Shown piece by piece: positions 25,701 to 37,122 of a DNA stretch of 64,000 nucleotides. Each line of letters begins with the position of its first letter. The stretch's first letter is position 1. Under the pieces are notes generated by a model. That model was not told the origin of the DNA. It saw only the letters and a list, made by a program, of their open reading frames with translations, and made no database searches. Source of the stretch: Opisthorchis felineus (Eukaryota > Platyhelminthes > Trematoda > Opisthorchiida > Opisthorchiidae); NCBI GenBank assembly GCA_004794785.1, contig SJOL01003685.1:333737-397736 (forward strand), given 5' to 3'. A program made the translations under genes and the position numbers.

Positions 25701-27171
25701 GATATTACATGGCTCGCTTCCAAGCAAATCGGTTAACAACAGCAAATGGGGCCTCTGGTGGGGACACAGAAATAAATAATACAAAATTCGTTTGCAGCGC
25801 TGAGTCTGAAGAGATATCAGATAACTGCAGATCTGTTTATTTTGCTTTTACTCAAGTTTATCCAAACAGTAGAACGGCCAAATTTCCAGTTCCCAGCTTG
25901 AAAACATATTAGTAAACAGACTTTAATTTTCTATTTTTAAGTAACTAGCAAGAATCCACATGCTTATTGAAAAAATTGCCGGTTTAGTACACATAAGCTG
26001 ACCTAAAAAAGAAGGTTAGGCATTTTCCAATGCATGGTGCTGATATTTCAGTACTGCTTCCCATGGGTTGCAAGAGACAAACGACATCCTAATTTTTTTT
26101 TAAAGCACACCAACTTCACAGTATTTTTGGTGTAACTCTCAAGGCTAGCCGTTAGAGAATATTACTGCATATAAACTGACACATTCCATCATGTTTCGAC
26201 ATGCATTACGGGGATATCAACAGCTTTCGATGGAACTTCAAAAGCCCTACATGTAATGAACTACTTAGCTGTGGTGAATGACACATGTCAATAGCACGCA
26301 ACTTAGAAATATGGCAATTTTGAGGGAAGGAGCATCGTTGGACATAGCAGTGCGCTCAATCGAAATGCAACCACCCTAGATCGCGTCAGCCAATTTTGAA
26401 ATGATAGATTTTTATCCGCTTGTGTACTTGTGACGCGAGTTCTGAAATAGGTGAGTCCAAGCGCTGCAGTTTGAGCTGTCTAAAATATTAACGTCTTTTG
26501 TTGTTTTTTCATAAGGAGATTGAATTGTTCAACCTTCAATAATCACCTCAATCTGACTCAGAAATCATGAGACATATGGTACACTGAATGTGTGTGGCAC
26601 CAAAAGTAAGTGGGTGGTTTTGCCAAAACGAGGCCAATGACCAGGTATTCAGCGCTTAGTAAAATTACCACCTAGTAATCATGCGACATGTTGAGGCGGA
26701 ATGACCTGATTTCACCATCAAAAACTATCTCCCTTCGACGATACTGAATGGCGGTCGCGCCAAACTTCCACTTTTAGTGTTTGCAACTTTGAAGTGTACC
26801 AGTGCAACTTGTGGTTTTGTATTTTAAAGGTACTAGTTGCACGCTGAAAAAAATATGCCCGTTCAATGATTTCAGTCTGCCGGTGTCGTTCTTGATCTTG
26901 TATTGGGTTATGTAGTCATTCCTCTGAATTAGGTACCATTATATATCGGCCAGCACAATATTAACATGCTGACCAAGAATGTGCAACCGTGTTAGAATAA
27001 ATGTTATCTCCTTGACTTTCCTCGTTATTCGTACAAAAAATACCCAAGAAACACTCCTGATACGATAGTATTACCACAAATCTTTTCATATAAACAGCCA
27101 ATGTCATAATCACTTGTTCTATAAACACAACTTGGTAACATTGTTTGAATTTTCCCCAACTTCCTTTTCAG
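19721..27171. other. long non-coding region, presumed intron or spacer
   Basis: There is an ATACT/TACTATA-rich low-complexity stretch at about 23,630-23,705. Overlapping frames of about 100 codons on both strands at 21.8-22.1 kb shadow each other and look like chance. The upstream exons of the G-alpha gene (P-loop, DVGGQ switch II) were looked for by eye on the plus strand and not found. The stretch ends at the TTCCTTTTCAG acceptor at 27,171. Confidence 0.45.
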
Positions 27172-28187
27172 GGTGAACTTGAAACGTCCGTTGAATTGTT
27201 TGAGACGCTAATGTGTTCTCCACATATGCTCAAGAAGGAGTTTGTAGTGTTCTTGAACAAACTGGATTTGATCAGAGAAAACGTCTCTAATGACAGCCCA
27301 AACAACGAACAGGAAGGTGAGATCCCTTTGGAAGATATTCCTTTTAAGCCGAAGTCTATAACGTCACTTTAAATTTGTAGTACTCAGAATCGGAAATCCG
27401 TCAATGAATGCTTGAAAATGTTTGCTAGATGGCAACTGGCTATAAAGCGTTTACTGTTAGTGCCAAACTAAAGCCCTTTTGGTTTTGGTGCAGCCATAGA
27501 ACAACCAAGAGCACTTCCACCTTAAACTTGATCATTAGGACTGCGATAAAAGATACAAACCAATCTCGCGTTGTAACAACTCCTATTCATTACTGTGAGG
27601 AGGCAGGTTTGTTTTGCTTCTCCTGAGACTCCTGTTCGCCCGATCGCTGAATCGGACGAACAACAAAACTGTCGAACAAAACAGCTGATCACTGATGTTG
27701 TCACCTTATCACTTTTGCAATTGGATCTAGCGTCAAAAACTGATAAATATGCAACGATAGTTGGTGCCACTTTATTCCCACCATCACGCATGCTTTATTT
27801 TGAGAAATTAAATATGTCCACTTGAGTGGTTGTTTGACATGCTGTTATGCAGTCAATCATGCTCCAGGTACTAGCTAACAAAACTCCTTTTTTCGGTATC
27901 GTTGTTTGGGCGAAATACTCCAAAACGAACCGGTAAATTATTTCATATTTATGTTTACTTTTTTCTTCTTCAACGCTGGGAAAAACAAATTGGCAGAAAC
28001 TATGACAACCTTTGTGGAAAGCATGAAGGAACGATTCCTGGCGTTAAAACGTAAGCAGGATGCGAAAGGAAGTCACATCAGTATCAATGTGATTTGTGCC
28101 TTGGATGTGGACGAAATGAGGGAAGTGATTCGAGAAAGTTTACGTGTTATCTTCGAATACAATCGAAAACGTCATGTACTACTGTGA
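27172..28187 (+). CDS. heterotrimeric G-protein alpha subunit, divergent, two C-terminal exons
   Basis: Exon 1 is 27,172-27,316, from a TTCCTTTTCAG acceptor to the donor AAG|GTGAGA. Exon 2 is 27,997-28,187, from a GGCAG acceptor to TGA. The split codon (G + AA) keeps the frame and gives 111 residues. The start SVELFETLMCSP..LKKEF corresponds to the alpha-subunit segment 'S(M/L)xLFxSIxNNxWF'. NKLD at residues 29-32 is the guanine-binding NKxD motif, and ICAL at 81-84 stands for TCAT/TCAL. The NKxD-to-TCAx spacing (52 residues) and the ~27 residues after it (helix alpha5) agree with known G-alpha proteins, which bind GTP and couple receptors to effectors at the membrane. The Thr of TCAx is Ile, and there is no Cys four residues from the end (the pertussis-toxin site of Gi/o). 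The segment after NKLD is Asn/Glu-rich. The N-terminal two thirds are missing from the window. The subfamily cannot be assigned. Confidence 0.8.
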
Positions 28188-29409
28188 TGTTGTTGCAGCT
28201 TGCCGCAAAATATGTGCAAAATTTTATACTTTGACTATCGCATCTGTGATTTAACTACCAGATATATTTGCTTTCTTCAAAGGCGGTTATTTTCATATGA
28301 CAAATTGTCTCTGGATGTTGCAATGTGGTCTTTATTACGGGGAAGAGAATTGAAGTCATGCCTACATCAATATGGACGCATCTAGGAATAATTTTGCTTC
28401 CAATGCCCTGATATATATATGGGTATTTTTGTGCAGTCTAATGGCTATATTTCAGTTAAAAATACACGACAATTAGCTTTATATTTAAGGCGGTCAAACT
28501 CCTGTGTTAACAATTATATTCAATGGATTGGAGCAAGTAAAAAAGCATGATGAAACAGACACACACAGTAAGAAGCAAAGTCGTTCTATTCTAAAGGAAT
28601 TTTCCCAAGGATTGTTTGTTTCATTATTTGCTGAAACGTTGTTGCGTGTTGGAGCAGTCGAAAATGCTTCAGAGAGGTGACCATTTTAAAGCGACTCATC
28701 AGTAGCCATTTTGTAGGATTATTACTTTTTTAACAGTACGGAAAAATCGGTCAACACTGCCTTTGAAAAACAGGTGACCTCATAGCTATTGAATGAATAC
28801 ACTATAAACACGTTACTGGTGCTGCGCAGGGCATGCACTTGTCATCCGTCAAAACAATCCGCCAAAGCTCCACACAGTCTACACATCCGGTTGACTCGAT
28901 CCAAGATAGCTTTCAGTCCCCACCATTCGCGGATCCACGGGCGTTGGGGGCATTGTGCAAAGTTACAAACATTCAGTTGAATTTTGGTCTAACAACAAAA
29001 CAACTGCTGGTAAAAACGCATTATGGACACCACGTGAGAAATGCACTCCCTACCAGATCAAGCAAAGTTCAAACTCAGCTCATAAGCCCTGTCGGTTCGT
29101 AATTGCAGACAAACACACTCCTGGGCCGAGGAGATGGAGGCTTCCTTTATATAAAATAAAAATCTATCCAGTCAACGCCTTTTTGAAACTGTGCAAGATA
29201 CTCTCATCAAACTCAACAGACCTTTATTCTTGATGCAATACTGACTGGTAATAGAATCTGAAGTAGGTTAATGGCACCGAGCTAGCAGAGGTAATTTCGT
29301 TTGTATTCCTAACAAGTTCTCATTTTATCCAACTGGTTTCTTGTGAGTTTGCTTGCACATTTCTAGGTAAAATGTGATAATCACCCAAAAAATAAACGTC
29401 CTCACGATG
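28188..29409. other. 3' flank and spacer after the G-alpha stop
   Basis: I found no canonical AATAAA in the first few hundred bases after 28,187. A short TATATATAT run lies near 28,412-28,420. Three overlapping plus-strand frames at 28.8-29.2 kb run through the same sequence in different phases and show no motifs. Confidence 0.4.
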
Positions 29410-29600
29410 TGACTAACCTGGATTTGTACGAGTTAACCACATCGCTGTTCAGCCGCTCGTGACCGAAAGGCCAAGTGTTCAGACTACTAGCCGGGTGGTC
29501 ACCGGTTCAAAACTTCCTAAAATTTTCTAAGACGCGCACTGCTGAGGATTCCTAATAAAGGTCGAACAGTTGTGTAGAGCTTCTCGGCTTTTTTATCATG
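29410..29600 (+). repeat. probable SINE/RTE-type 3' fragment
   Basis: A B-box-like GGTTCAAAACT lies at about 29,503-29,513, after a segment with a GACCGAAAGGCC hairpin. Then follows CACTGCTGAGGATTCC..AGGTCGAAC at about 29,537-29,570. From memory, this resembles the CTGCTGAGGAGTCC..GACGAAAC signature at the ends of fluke non-LTR/SINE elements. Only one copy was noticed in the window. Confidence 0.35.
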
Positions 29601-30299
29601 GACTGACGTCACCGACAGGACGAAATCTCAGTTGGGAATTAACAACAGAAGGATATCTGATAATTGGCGAAAGGACGTAAGTGCGAGTAATAGTTGGCAA
29701 CGCAGTCCCAAAAGATTGGGTTATTCGGTTGATACTTTTAAATCGCCAATGGGTTTCCACTTATCTCTAGCCAGGATAAGTGAGTGGGAACATGTCTATT
29801 GCCAACACTGGCTCTTTCTATAAGCTTCCGTATATATAGTGCTTAAAGGAATCACCGAAACAGATCGAGAAGAGAGAAACCGAAAAAAAACATGGATCAC
29901 ATCTGCAATACGTAACTATCAGTCAGCGTATAGCACGGATAATTATTAACCGTGATCTGGCTGTTCAGGATCAACCGATGGGTAGAAACGAGAAGTGAAG
30001 GAACGCGTCATGGGTGGGTCACCTAGGGATGAGAAACGCAGGCTGGAAAACTTTGGCCTGGTTTGATGTCGTGGTCTGCGGTTGAGAGATCAGGTCAAGC
30101 GATAACAGGGATAGGTGGATCAGAGAACAATACAGCTTTCACTCATCAGAACCAGTTGCCAGGACAGAGCGGGGCCTAGCAGAAGAACAGGACCCAAAAT
30201 TTTGTCTTCCGCCTTGAAACAAAACCAAGAATTAGATGGGATATTCGCTGGCTAGATTGACTGATTTCGAAAAGTGGTAACCGAGGTGTGCTTGCTGAT
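29601..30299. other. non-coding, probably repeat-derived
   Basis: I recognised no exon. The mixed composition and closeness to repeats on both sides suggest transposon debris, but I found no second copy in this window. Confidence 0.3.
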
Positions 30300-30430
30300 T
30301 GGTTTTTGGACGGCTGTTGATCTGACCACCTGAATAGGCCACTAACTATGAAACATTTCGTCACTAGTCGAAGAAACGTCGTCAGCGTGCACCCAAACCT
30401 GTACCTCTGTATATATAATGACGATAGTGA
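30300..30430 (-). mobile_element. hairpin/GAAAC repeat family, copy 3
   Basis: On the minus strand the order is ATTATATATACAGAGG, then CGCTGACGAC, the hairpin GTTTCT-TCGACT-AGTGAC (plus 30,360-30,377), GAAATGTTT and, downstream, GGTCAGATCAAC. The CTGACGA box, the stem and the GAAA match the hammerhead-core arrangement of the other members. Upstream sequence on this strand would run into the assembly gap. Confidence 0.55.
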
Positions 30431-30514
30431 TCATGGTGGAGAACTACAGTAACATCACACTTGATTTCCTTTCCCGAACGTCTTACCCCTAAAAAATGGA
30501 CGCAGAGAACGTTA

Positions 30515-31389
30515 NNNNNNNNNNNNNNNNNNNNNNNNNNNNNNNNNNNNNNNNNNNNNNNNNNNNNNNNNNNNNNNNNNNNNNNNNNNNNNNNNNNNNN
30601 NNNNNNNNNNNNNNNNNNNNNNNNNNNNNNNNNNNNNNNNNNNNNNNNNNNNNNNNNNNNNNNNNNNNNNNNNNNNNNNNNNNNNNNNNNNNNNNNNNNN
30701 NNNNNNNNNNNNNNNNNNNNNNNNNNNNNNNNNNNNNNNNNNNNNNNNNNNNNNNNNNNNNNNNNNNNNNNNNNNNNNNNNNNNNNNNNNNNNNNNNNNN
30801 NNNNNNNNNNNNNNNNNNNNNNNNNNNNNNNNNNNNNNNNNNNNNNNNNNNNNNNNNNNNNNNNNNNNNNNNNNNNNNNNNNNNNNNNNNNNNNNNNNNN
30901 NNNNNNNNNNNNNNNNNNNNNNNNNNNNNNNNNNNNNNNNNNNNNNNNNNNNNNNNNNNNNNNNNNNNNNNNNNNNNNNNNNNNNNNNNNNNNNNNNNNN
31001 NNNNNNNNNNNNNNNNNNNNNNNNNNNNNNNNNNNNNNNNNNNNNNNNNNNNNNNNNNNNNNNNNNNNNNNNNNNNNNNNNNNNNNNNNNNNNNNNNNNN
31101 NNNNNNNNNNNNNNNNNNNNNNNNNNNNNNNNNNNNNNNNNNNNNNNNNNNNNNNNNNNNNNNNNNNNNNNNNNNNNNNNNNNNNNNNNNNNNNNNNNNN
31201 NNNNNNNNNNNNNNNNNNNNNNNNNNNNNNNNNNNNNNNNNNNNNNNNNNNNNNNNNNNNNNNNNNNNNNNNNNNNNNNNNNNNNNNNNNNNNNNNNNNN
31301 NNNNNNNNNNNNNNNNNNNNNNNNNNNNNNNNNNNNNNNNNNNNNNNNNNNNNNNNNNNNNNNNNNNNNNNNNNNNNNNNNNNNNNNNN
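30515..31389. other. assembly gap (875 N)
   Basis: A continuous run of N. The open frames of ~300-370 codons that seem to cross it are artefacts of translating N. It is flanked by repeat sequence on the left and AT-rich low complexity on the right, which would explain an assembly break. Confidence 0.99.
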
Positions 31390-31516
31390 TGAACGAGTAG
31401 GAAATGAGGTGTACAAGTTGAGACCAACAGGACTGTTGATTGAAGAAAGCAAGCACGGTGTATTTTGCCTGTTTGCCTGTGCACGAATACCCCTCACGTA
31501 TAGATAATATTAGTCC

Positions 31517-31645
31517 GTTTATTTATTATTTATTATTATTTATTACTTATGTTTTGTTGTATAATATTTATTATTTAATTTATTTTATTCTTATTTTTAT
31601 CTATTTTATTTTTGTTGTTTATTTATTTATTTTTTATTTATACTC
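31517..31645. repeat. AT-rich low-complexity (TTTATTA)n-like tract
   Basis: About 130 bases made almost only of T and A in TTTATTATT-type units. The Tyr/Ile/Phe-rich open frame across it has no biological meaning. Confidence 0.9.
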
Positions 31646-33700
31646 CCAAACATACATCCACCTATCCTCTTGATTGAAACGCTCAAAGTGAATAAATTTA
31701 ACTTCTGGGGACATTTTGCATCACTCTGTGGCCTGGACGTCAACAGTCTGTCATTTCCTCTTTCTGTAATCCACTATGGGTTTGGACTGGTGACTCAAGT
31801 TCCTGAAAGTCAGCCGTATTCTAAATGGCACTAGATTTCCAGTTTAACATGTGTACAGCAGAGGTGGATGACATTTATCGAACTACTATGAACTGCACTC
31901 AAATTAATTCGCTTGCCTAAATCAGACTATGCTGTTGCACTGAAGGTTCTTTACATTAAGGAATCACGTTCACCCCATCTCAATTCCGTCTCTACTCTCT
32001 TCTGCTGCGGCGACAGGCGGATTAGTTTTTTCTGAGCAACTGTTGCTCTGGAGGATTCACGCAAACTTGGATTTGCCAACTATCGACCATGTTCAATGAA
32101 GGCTGTGTCTAAAATTTTAAGGGTATTGTCAGTTATCTTCCCCGATTCATTTCTCAGCTCCGCTAGGAAAAAGTATTAGGCCCGTTGGTGAACATGTTTC
32201 AGTAGCTTTCACATAATACATCCTTACCAGATGTTGCCGTCTTAGCGCAGAGCCACGTGTCACTAAGTGGTACACAAAGTCTTGGTGATAACCTGATATG
32301 GCGTCCAAATTGGCTTATTTGCCAGAACACTTACACGAACGCATATAATCTAATTCATCACCCTACTACATTTCTGTGGGCTATTGTTTCTCATGAAAGC
32401 TGTGTTGCCTCCGCCTCGCACGTTCACATAAACCGAGTGAACACCACCTCATCAGGAGGTAATCCAGGAAATGATGCCCAACAGTTAGTTTACCGGGTGA
32501 ACCGCGAGCTGAGCAGGACCTCATTGTGTTCCCTCCTGACTGAGCAAGTGTGTACGCGCCTGACCCACTCTACCCGAAACGTCCATTCCGCCAAGTTCGC
32601 CATTTACCCAGAGTGCACGGCGTTCACACTCTACATGTTAAATTCATTCTGTAAACAAAAGCAGATCCATTCGAAATTCATTCCTCTCCATATCGTATCA
32701 ACACAAAAGTGTGGTGCGGTATCGTTTTAAAGACACTTATTTGTTGACATGAGATCAGTAATCTTATTGGTTAAATTCATATACCCGTAGAGTCCATGCC
32801 CTTCCTCCGCACAAAGTGCAATCTAACAAGGGTAGCAAGTCTACGTTTATCTTGCAATTTCACGACTGATGACCCGAATTGGTGCGATTAGGTCACTTCG
32901 CAAATGGCATGAATTTCTCACCGTCCAGAGTATAAACAGAGGTCAATCTTCTGAAAATGCGATGCAAAACGCAGGGTTTTAGGGAGAAGAATGCCACAAT
33001 TTCTATGAAGCAGGTGATTTGAACCGCATCTGTGATGCGTTTTCCATTTCGCGAAAGTTGTGTTTGCCTGCCCTCATGCTGATGGCGGTGGGATTGAAGG
33101 ATCTAGTCTAGCTGATTGGTTCATATGAATTTTGAGACCTGGTTGACATAGGTGTTCGCGGCCTGTAAGAAAATCAGTTGATGACGTAATTCCACTCAAG
33201 CTTTCGGTTGACCAAACCTCGAGATGTATGCTACTCAAGTTACAATTATTTCCGGATTACGTCCCTAAGCCATTCATGTTTTTTGGAAGGGATATGGTCC
33301 TCATTAATTTTCCCAGGACAATTTACGGCCTGCACCAGTTGTAGAAAAGATATCAGACGCCGCCAATGGATGCGCAAACATGGGGATTTACTGAAATGTA
33401 TGAGATACGAAACAACTGTAAGCGGTATCTATGGGAGGGATAACACAGTCACTGTTATTTGATTCACAAAATTTCCAGTGATAAGTGACATTCTGTTCTT
33501 TTTATTGGGGCATATCAAATGGAGCCAAACAAATAAGCCGTTTATGTATCAATTCGCACTGAGGACAACACAAACACATGCCACTACATATGTTTGCTTT
33601 TCTGACCGACAGGATTTGGGTGCAAGTTGACAGAACGTCGCATGAATTGTCGAAGTGGATAGGGAATGTGAATGTGAAACCACACATAAAGTCAAACAGT
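31646..33700. other. non-coding spacer
   Basis: No supported gene. A 157-codon frame at 32,257-32,730 (+) starts at GTG, has no recognisable domain and carries no clear splice context. Its middle part (32,400-32,620) is somewhat richer in GC than its surroundings and could be old transposon coding sequence. Confidence 0.4.
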
Positions 33701-33724
33701 AACTTGTTAAGGGTGGGCACAACA

Positions 33725-33830
33725 TTAACACGTTATCTCGCTCAACTGCACACTGACAATGTCTTCTCGACTGGGGACGAAGCGGACGGGTTTGGCGAAT
33801 AGATCAATGGCCATTTGATCAACCACTAGT
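33725..33830 (+). mobile_element. hairpin/GAAAC repeat family, copy 4
   Basis: CAACTGCACACTGACAAT is followed by the hairpin GTCTTC-TCGACT-GGGGAC (33,761-33,778) and GAAGCGG, then GATCAAtGGCC..GATCAACCAC. The CTGACAA box is one base off CUGANGA, and GAAA is changed to GAAG. The 5' extent is uncertain. Confidence 0.55.
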
Positions 33831-36190
33831 TAACCTAACAATGGAAAACCAGAAAGACTCTAATTAACCGTCTACCACCTGAGGCTGGTGAGTCGGTAAA
33901 GGAATTATCTCATCATTAATTATGTAGGATTCATCAATTCTATAAGAGGAGAAATGTGAGAAACTTGCAAGATCCGAGGGGTGTGATGAGTTTGCTGAGT
34001 AAAAGGGTACAGGGTTCCGAAAGACAATGTTACTCACTGCTTTACTGATAGGTCCATTCGAAAATCCACCTCACCAACTGCTTGCGGATATTGTTTGATC
34101 AGGGTCATTGAGGGCACAGATGAGCCTGGCGGTGTCAGTAATTCTTCTTGCCCAAGTAAGTCGTACGTTATGAGTAAATAAACTACTTAAAAGCTACTTA
34201 CGCCCATTCACTAAGTGTAGTTGGAGCTCAAGAAAGATAATCACGAACTCTCTATGCAACGTGTTAGCTTAATTTCTCCTATATCCTAACTTTTATTCCA
34301 TGATATTATGGAAAACGCGAAATTCGAGAAAGTAAATTACCAAAATATGATGCCTTTTGAGCAGCATACCTAGTGACAATGAGTACGCAGACGAGAGTGC
34401 TCACCAAGTCGTGGGCTCCGAATTTCGACAGAGCAATTTCCGCACCGAGTATTGTTTGCGAATTCTCAGGCAGACTGAAAACGAATGTCTGGTGATCAAT
34501 CCAGGAAAAGATCTCAAGATAGAGAATATCACGGTCACAAGGTATATCCGTCCATCCTGTTTTTGTCTGATTAGCTATTTACCCAGTTTATCAGCTATTA
34601 CGAAATAAGCACGTATGTACGACTTGCGAGCTGTTTGGACATACCCGGACCAACTGGGGCTGAATAAATCTTTTTTGTGGCCTTTTATCACAACAGTAAG
34701 CCTCAGACGAAATAAATCGCAATCACGTTGCAATAAACGACAAAATATCACCGGGAAATAGTCATTTGGTAGAAACAGGCTATTGCGTTGTGTTGTCTCG
34801 AAAAGTAACGTGATTTACATGGTACATACCTCGGCGGAACACACCACATATGAGGATTTTGAAAACTCCTGGACAGCTCCCGATTGCTTTCAACTTTCTT
34901 GGAGTTCATCAGATAGACACGAAGGGTTTTTATTGACAAATGCAGATCTGTGGGACTACACTGAACTGCATTTGCACTCAAATATATTACGGTGTACTTT
35001 CGCATGCATGATTTGATTGAACTGAAAATCATGCTTTGAAAAACACGATTCAAAAGGGGGGAATTGAACAGCCTAGTAGTTGTGAAAACGGTTAGTCTGA
35101 ACGTTCGTCGAGGTATTTTGTCCTAATGCTCAGGTATTTTTCCTAGCAAATACTAGCTAGGATCCATATGTGAGATTCTTCCAGTGATTTTTTGACACTA
35201 AAAATCTGCTTTGACAAGTTGGCACAAGCCACACAAATCGATATTCACCGCCGTATAAGAACTTCGTGACACGTCACGCCTGTCATCGAAAATAAATGAA
35301 CTGTCAGCGGACTCCACTGAATGCATTTAGACTCGGTTAAACCGACCTGCTCCGCATAATAGGAAAGACGCAAAAAGTTTTTCGTAGCAGCTCAGTGTGA
35401 GAAAGCCCGCCTCAAAGTGAAATCTAGTGCATGGTAGACCATTAGGTAAATTTGTACTTAGCCCAACCTCTCGCAAGCTCAGATGGTTAGCCATGCTCAG
35501 GCTCCCTTTTCCTCCATCCGAGTTTAAGAGTCTGACCAACACCTGCCTGATTCTGTTTTGTCCCAACAATTTATAGACATGTGAAGTCAGGTCAATCACT
35601 AGCAGCGTTACCCGTGGCATCAGAGAGATAGGCTTCCGACAGGTACTGACGAGGACTCTATATTGGTTCAAATGTGAAACCATGCGGGAAAAGTGTCGTC
35701 TGAATCAACCAACCTACAAGAACGCCCTGTGATATGTGCAAACAGGCGCTCAAAAGACAATGAAGTGCATTTGACGAAAAAAGAGCGTGCAGGACGTATA
35801 TGAATAGGTCATAAAACGAGATGAAAAGCTCTCAAAATGGAAAATGGAAATGGTCCGAATGCCTGGTCGGTAATAATTGGCAGTTTATCACGGGGCTGTT
35901 GATTTCTTCGCCAATCCTACAAGACAGCTTGTACACGTTTGACGAAAAGTCATCATTGCGTGATCGAGTAAATAGTTACTCTGTTCTGCACCTTTATATT
36001 TTGAAAACAGAGTGTGGAAGCTCTGAACTAAGGGGTTATTCTTACGTCAGGTTTTTTTTGCTCTGAATTTCAACGCTGCTCAAACTTTGGTGGAAATAAA
36101 AGAACTCAAGGGCCATCAAACTTTAAAACGTACAATGAATTGAAGAAGAATCCAATAGAAATAGAATAACAATACGGTCAGTTTTGGATG
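33831..36190. other. non-coding spacer
   Basis: No supported exon. A 118-codon frame (35,327-35,683, minus) is motif-free. No repeat copies were recognised. Confidence 0.4.
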
Positions 36191-36740
36191 TCCGATTAAT
36201 TCCACCGCAACCCTGAGATCTCATCAAGGATCATCAGATTGGCTGAACAAACGAGCCAGATTATAGGAGCTCTGCAGAAGGAAGTCGTGTGAATAAACCA
36301 ACCAAACTCATGCAGATAAGCGGCAAGCTGGAACTGAATCAACCAGCATGAGGATACCAGACTACGAAAATGTAAGTCACACAATCAACCAATCAAACAA
36401 TAGGAACGCAGGACACTGCTCACAAATGGACCAATCAGAAGGATGGGAAATAGAGAAGAAGGATAGTATGTGTTGGACCAGTCGAACGAAACAAAGGTAG
36501 ACGACGATGCAACACAGATTGTGATCTCCCCAGTCGGAAATGACTGGTAAACAACCAGTCGGGCTACAGCTTAAATCTACTCTTTGCGCAAACACGAGGA
36601 GTGGAGCCACCGACTCAATCACGCACTGATGATGTCGCCTGTAATGGTGACGAAAACTTTTCAAGTCAGTTGCAAACTGGGTGAGCGAATCAACAGGCAC
36701 TTGCTCAACTAACAATAAGTGAATCCAGTTGCCAGTATTC
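36191..36740 (+). mobile_element. hairpin/GAAAC repeat family, copy 5 (best-preserved hammerhead-like core)
   Basis: At 36,622-36,660 the sequence reads CGCACTGATGAT, the hairpin GTCGCC-TGTAAT-GGTGAC (36,634-36,651), GAAAAC, TTTTCAAGTC. CUGAUGA is intact and the six stem pairs are G-C, U-A, C-G, G-U, C-G and C-G. After GAAA, ACTT..AAGT can pair as a short helix III followed by a GTC triplet. One extra A and one extra U relative to the standard core, and the lack of a good stem I, argue against a working ribozyme. The upstream part (36,191-36,600) shares only general character with other copies, so the element's start is uncertain. Confidence 0.55.
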
Positions 36741-37098
36741 AAACACATTGATCATTGATAAGTTTGAAAAATTCCGGAGCGATCGTCTGTTGACGATGAA
36801 CTTAATCTTAGTTCTTCCGAAGAATTGCAATGAACGACTGTTGTGAAATCAGTTAAGAACTTTTATCAGCCGGACAAATCCGCACATTCATTAGCAGTGT
36901 TTGGTGAGTCAGTTCAAGCCGTTTGCATTGTATGCTTAAACCAGCGTCATTACAACAAGGGTGTAATCACGTGAACAAGCCATCCCAGGTTGTTCCTACG
37001 CAAACGGTTCCATTCCCATGGGAGTACTACCGCCGCTAGTGTTCAATTTAATCGAATAAGCAGTGTTTCGACTTTTTCAACTAGGGTGCATCATAACT

Positions 37099-37122
37099 TT
37101 TTGGGGCTCATTTTGGGGCTCA
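37099..37122. repeat. tandem duplication, 12-bp unit
   Basis: TTTTGGGGCTCA is repeated twice head to tail. Confidence 0.9.

Noticed and set aside
30382..31507. Open frames of about 300-370 codons.
   Set aside because: They consist mostly of translated N in the assembly gap.
31440..31673. 77-codon Tyr/Ile/Phe-rich frame resembling a membrane protein.
   Set aside because: Produced by the AT-rich low-complexity tract.
32257..32730. 157-codon open frame, plus strand.
   Set aside because: Starts at GTG, no motif, no convincing splice context; the length is possible by chance in 64 kb.
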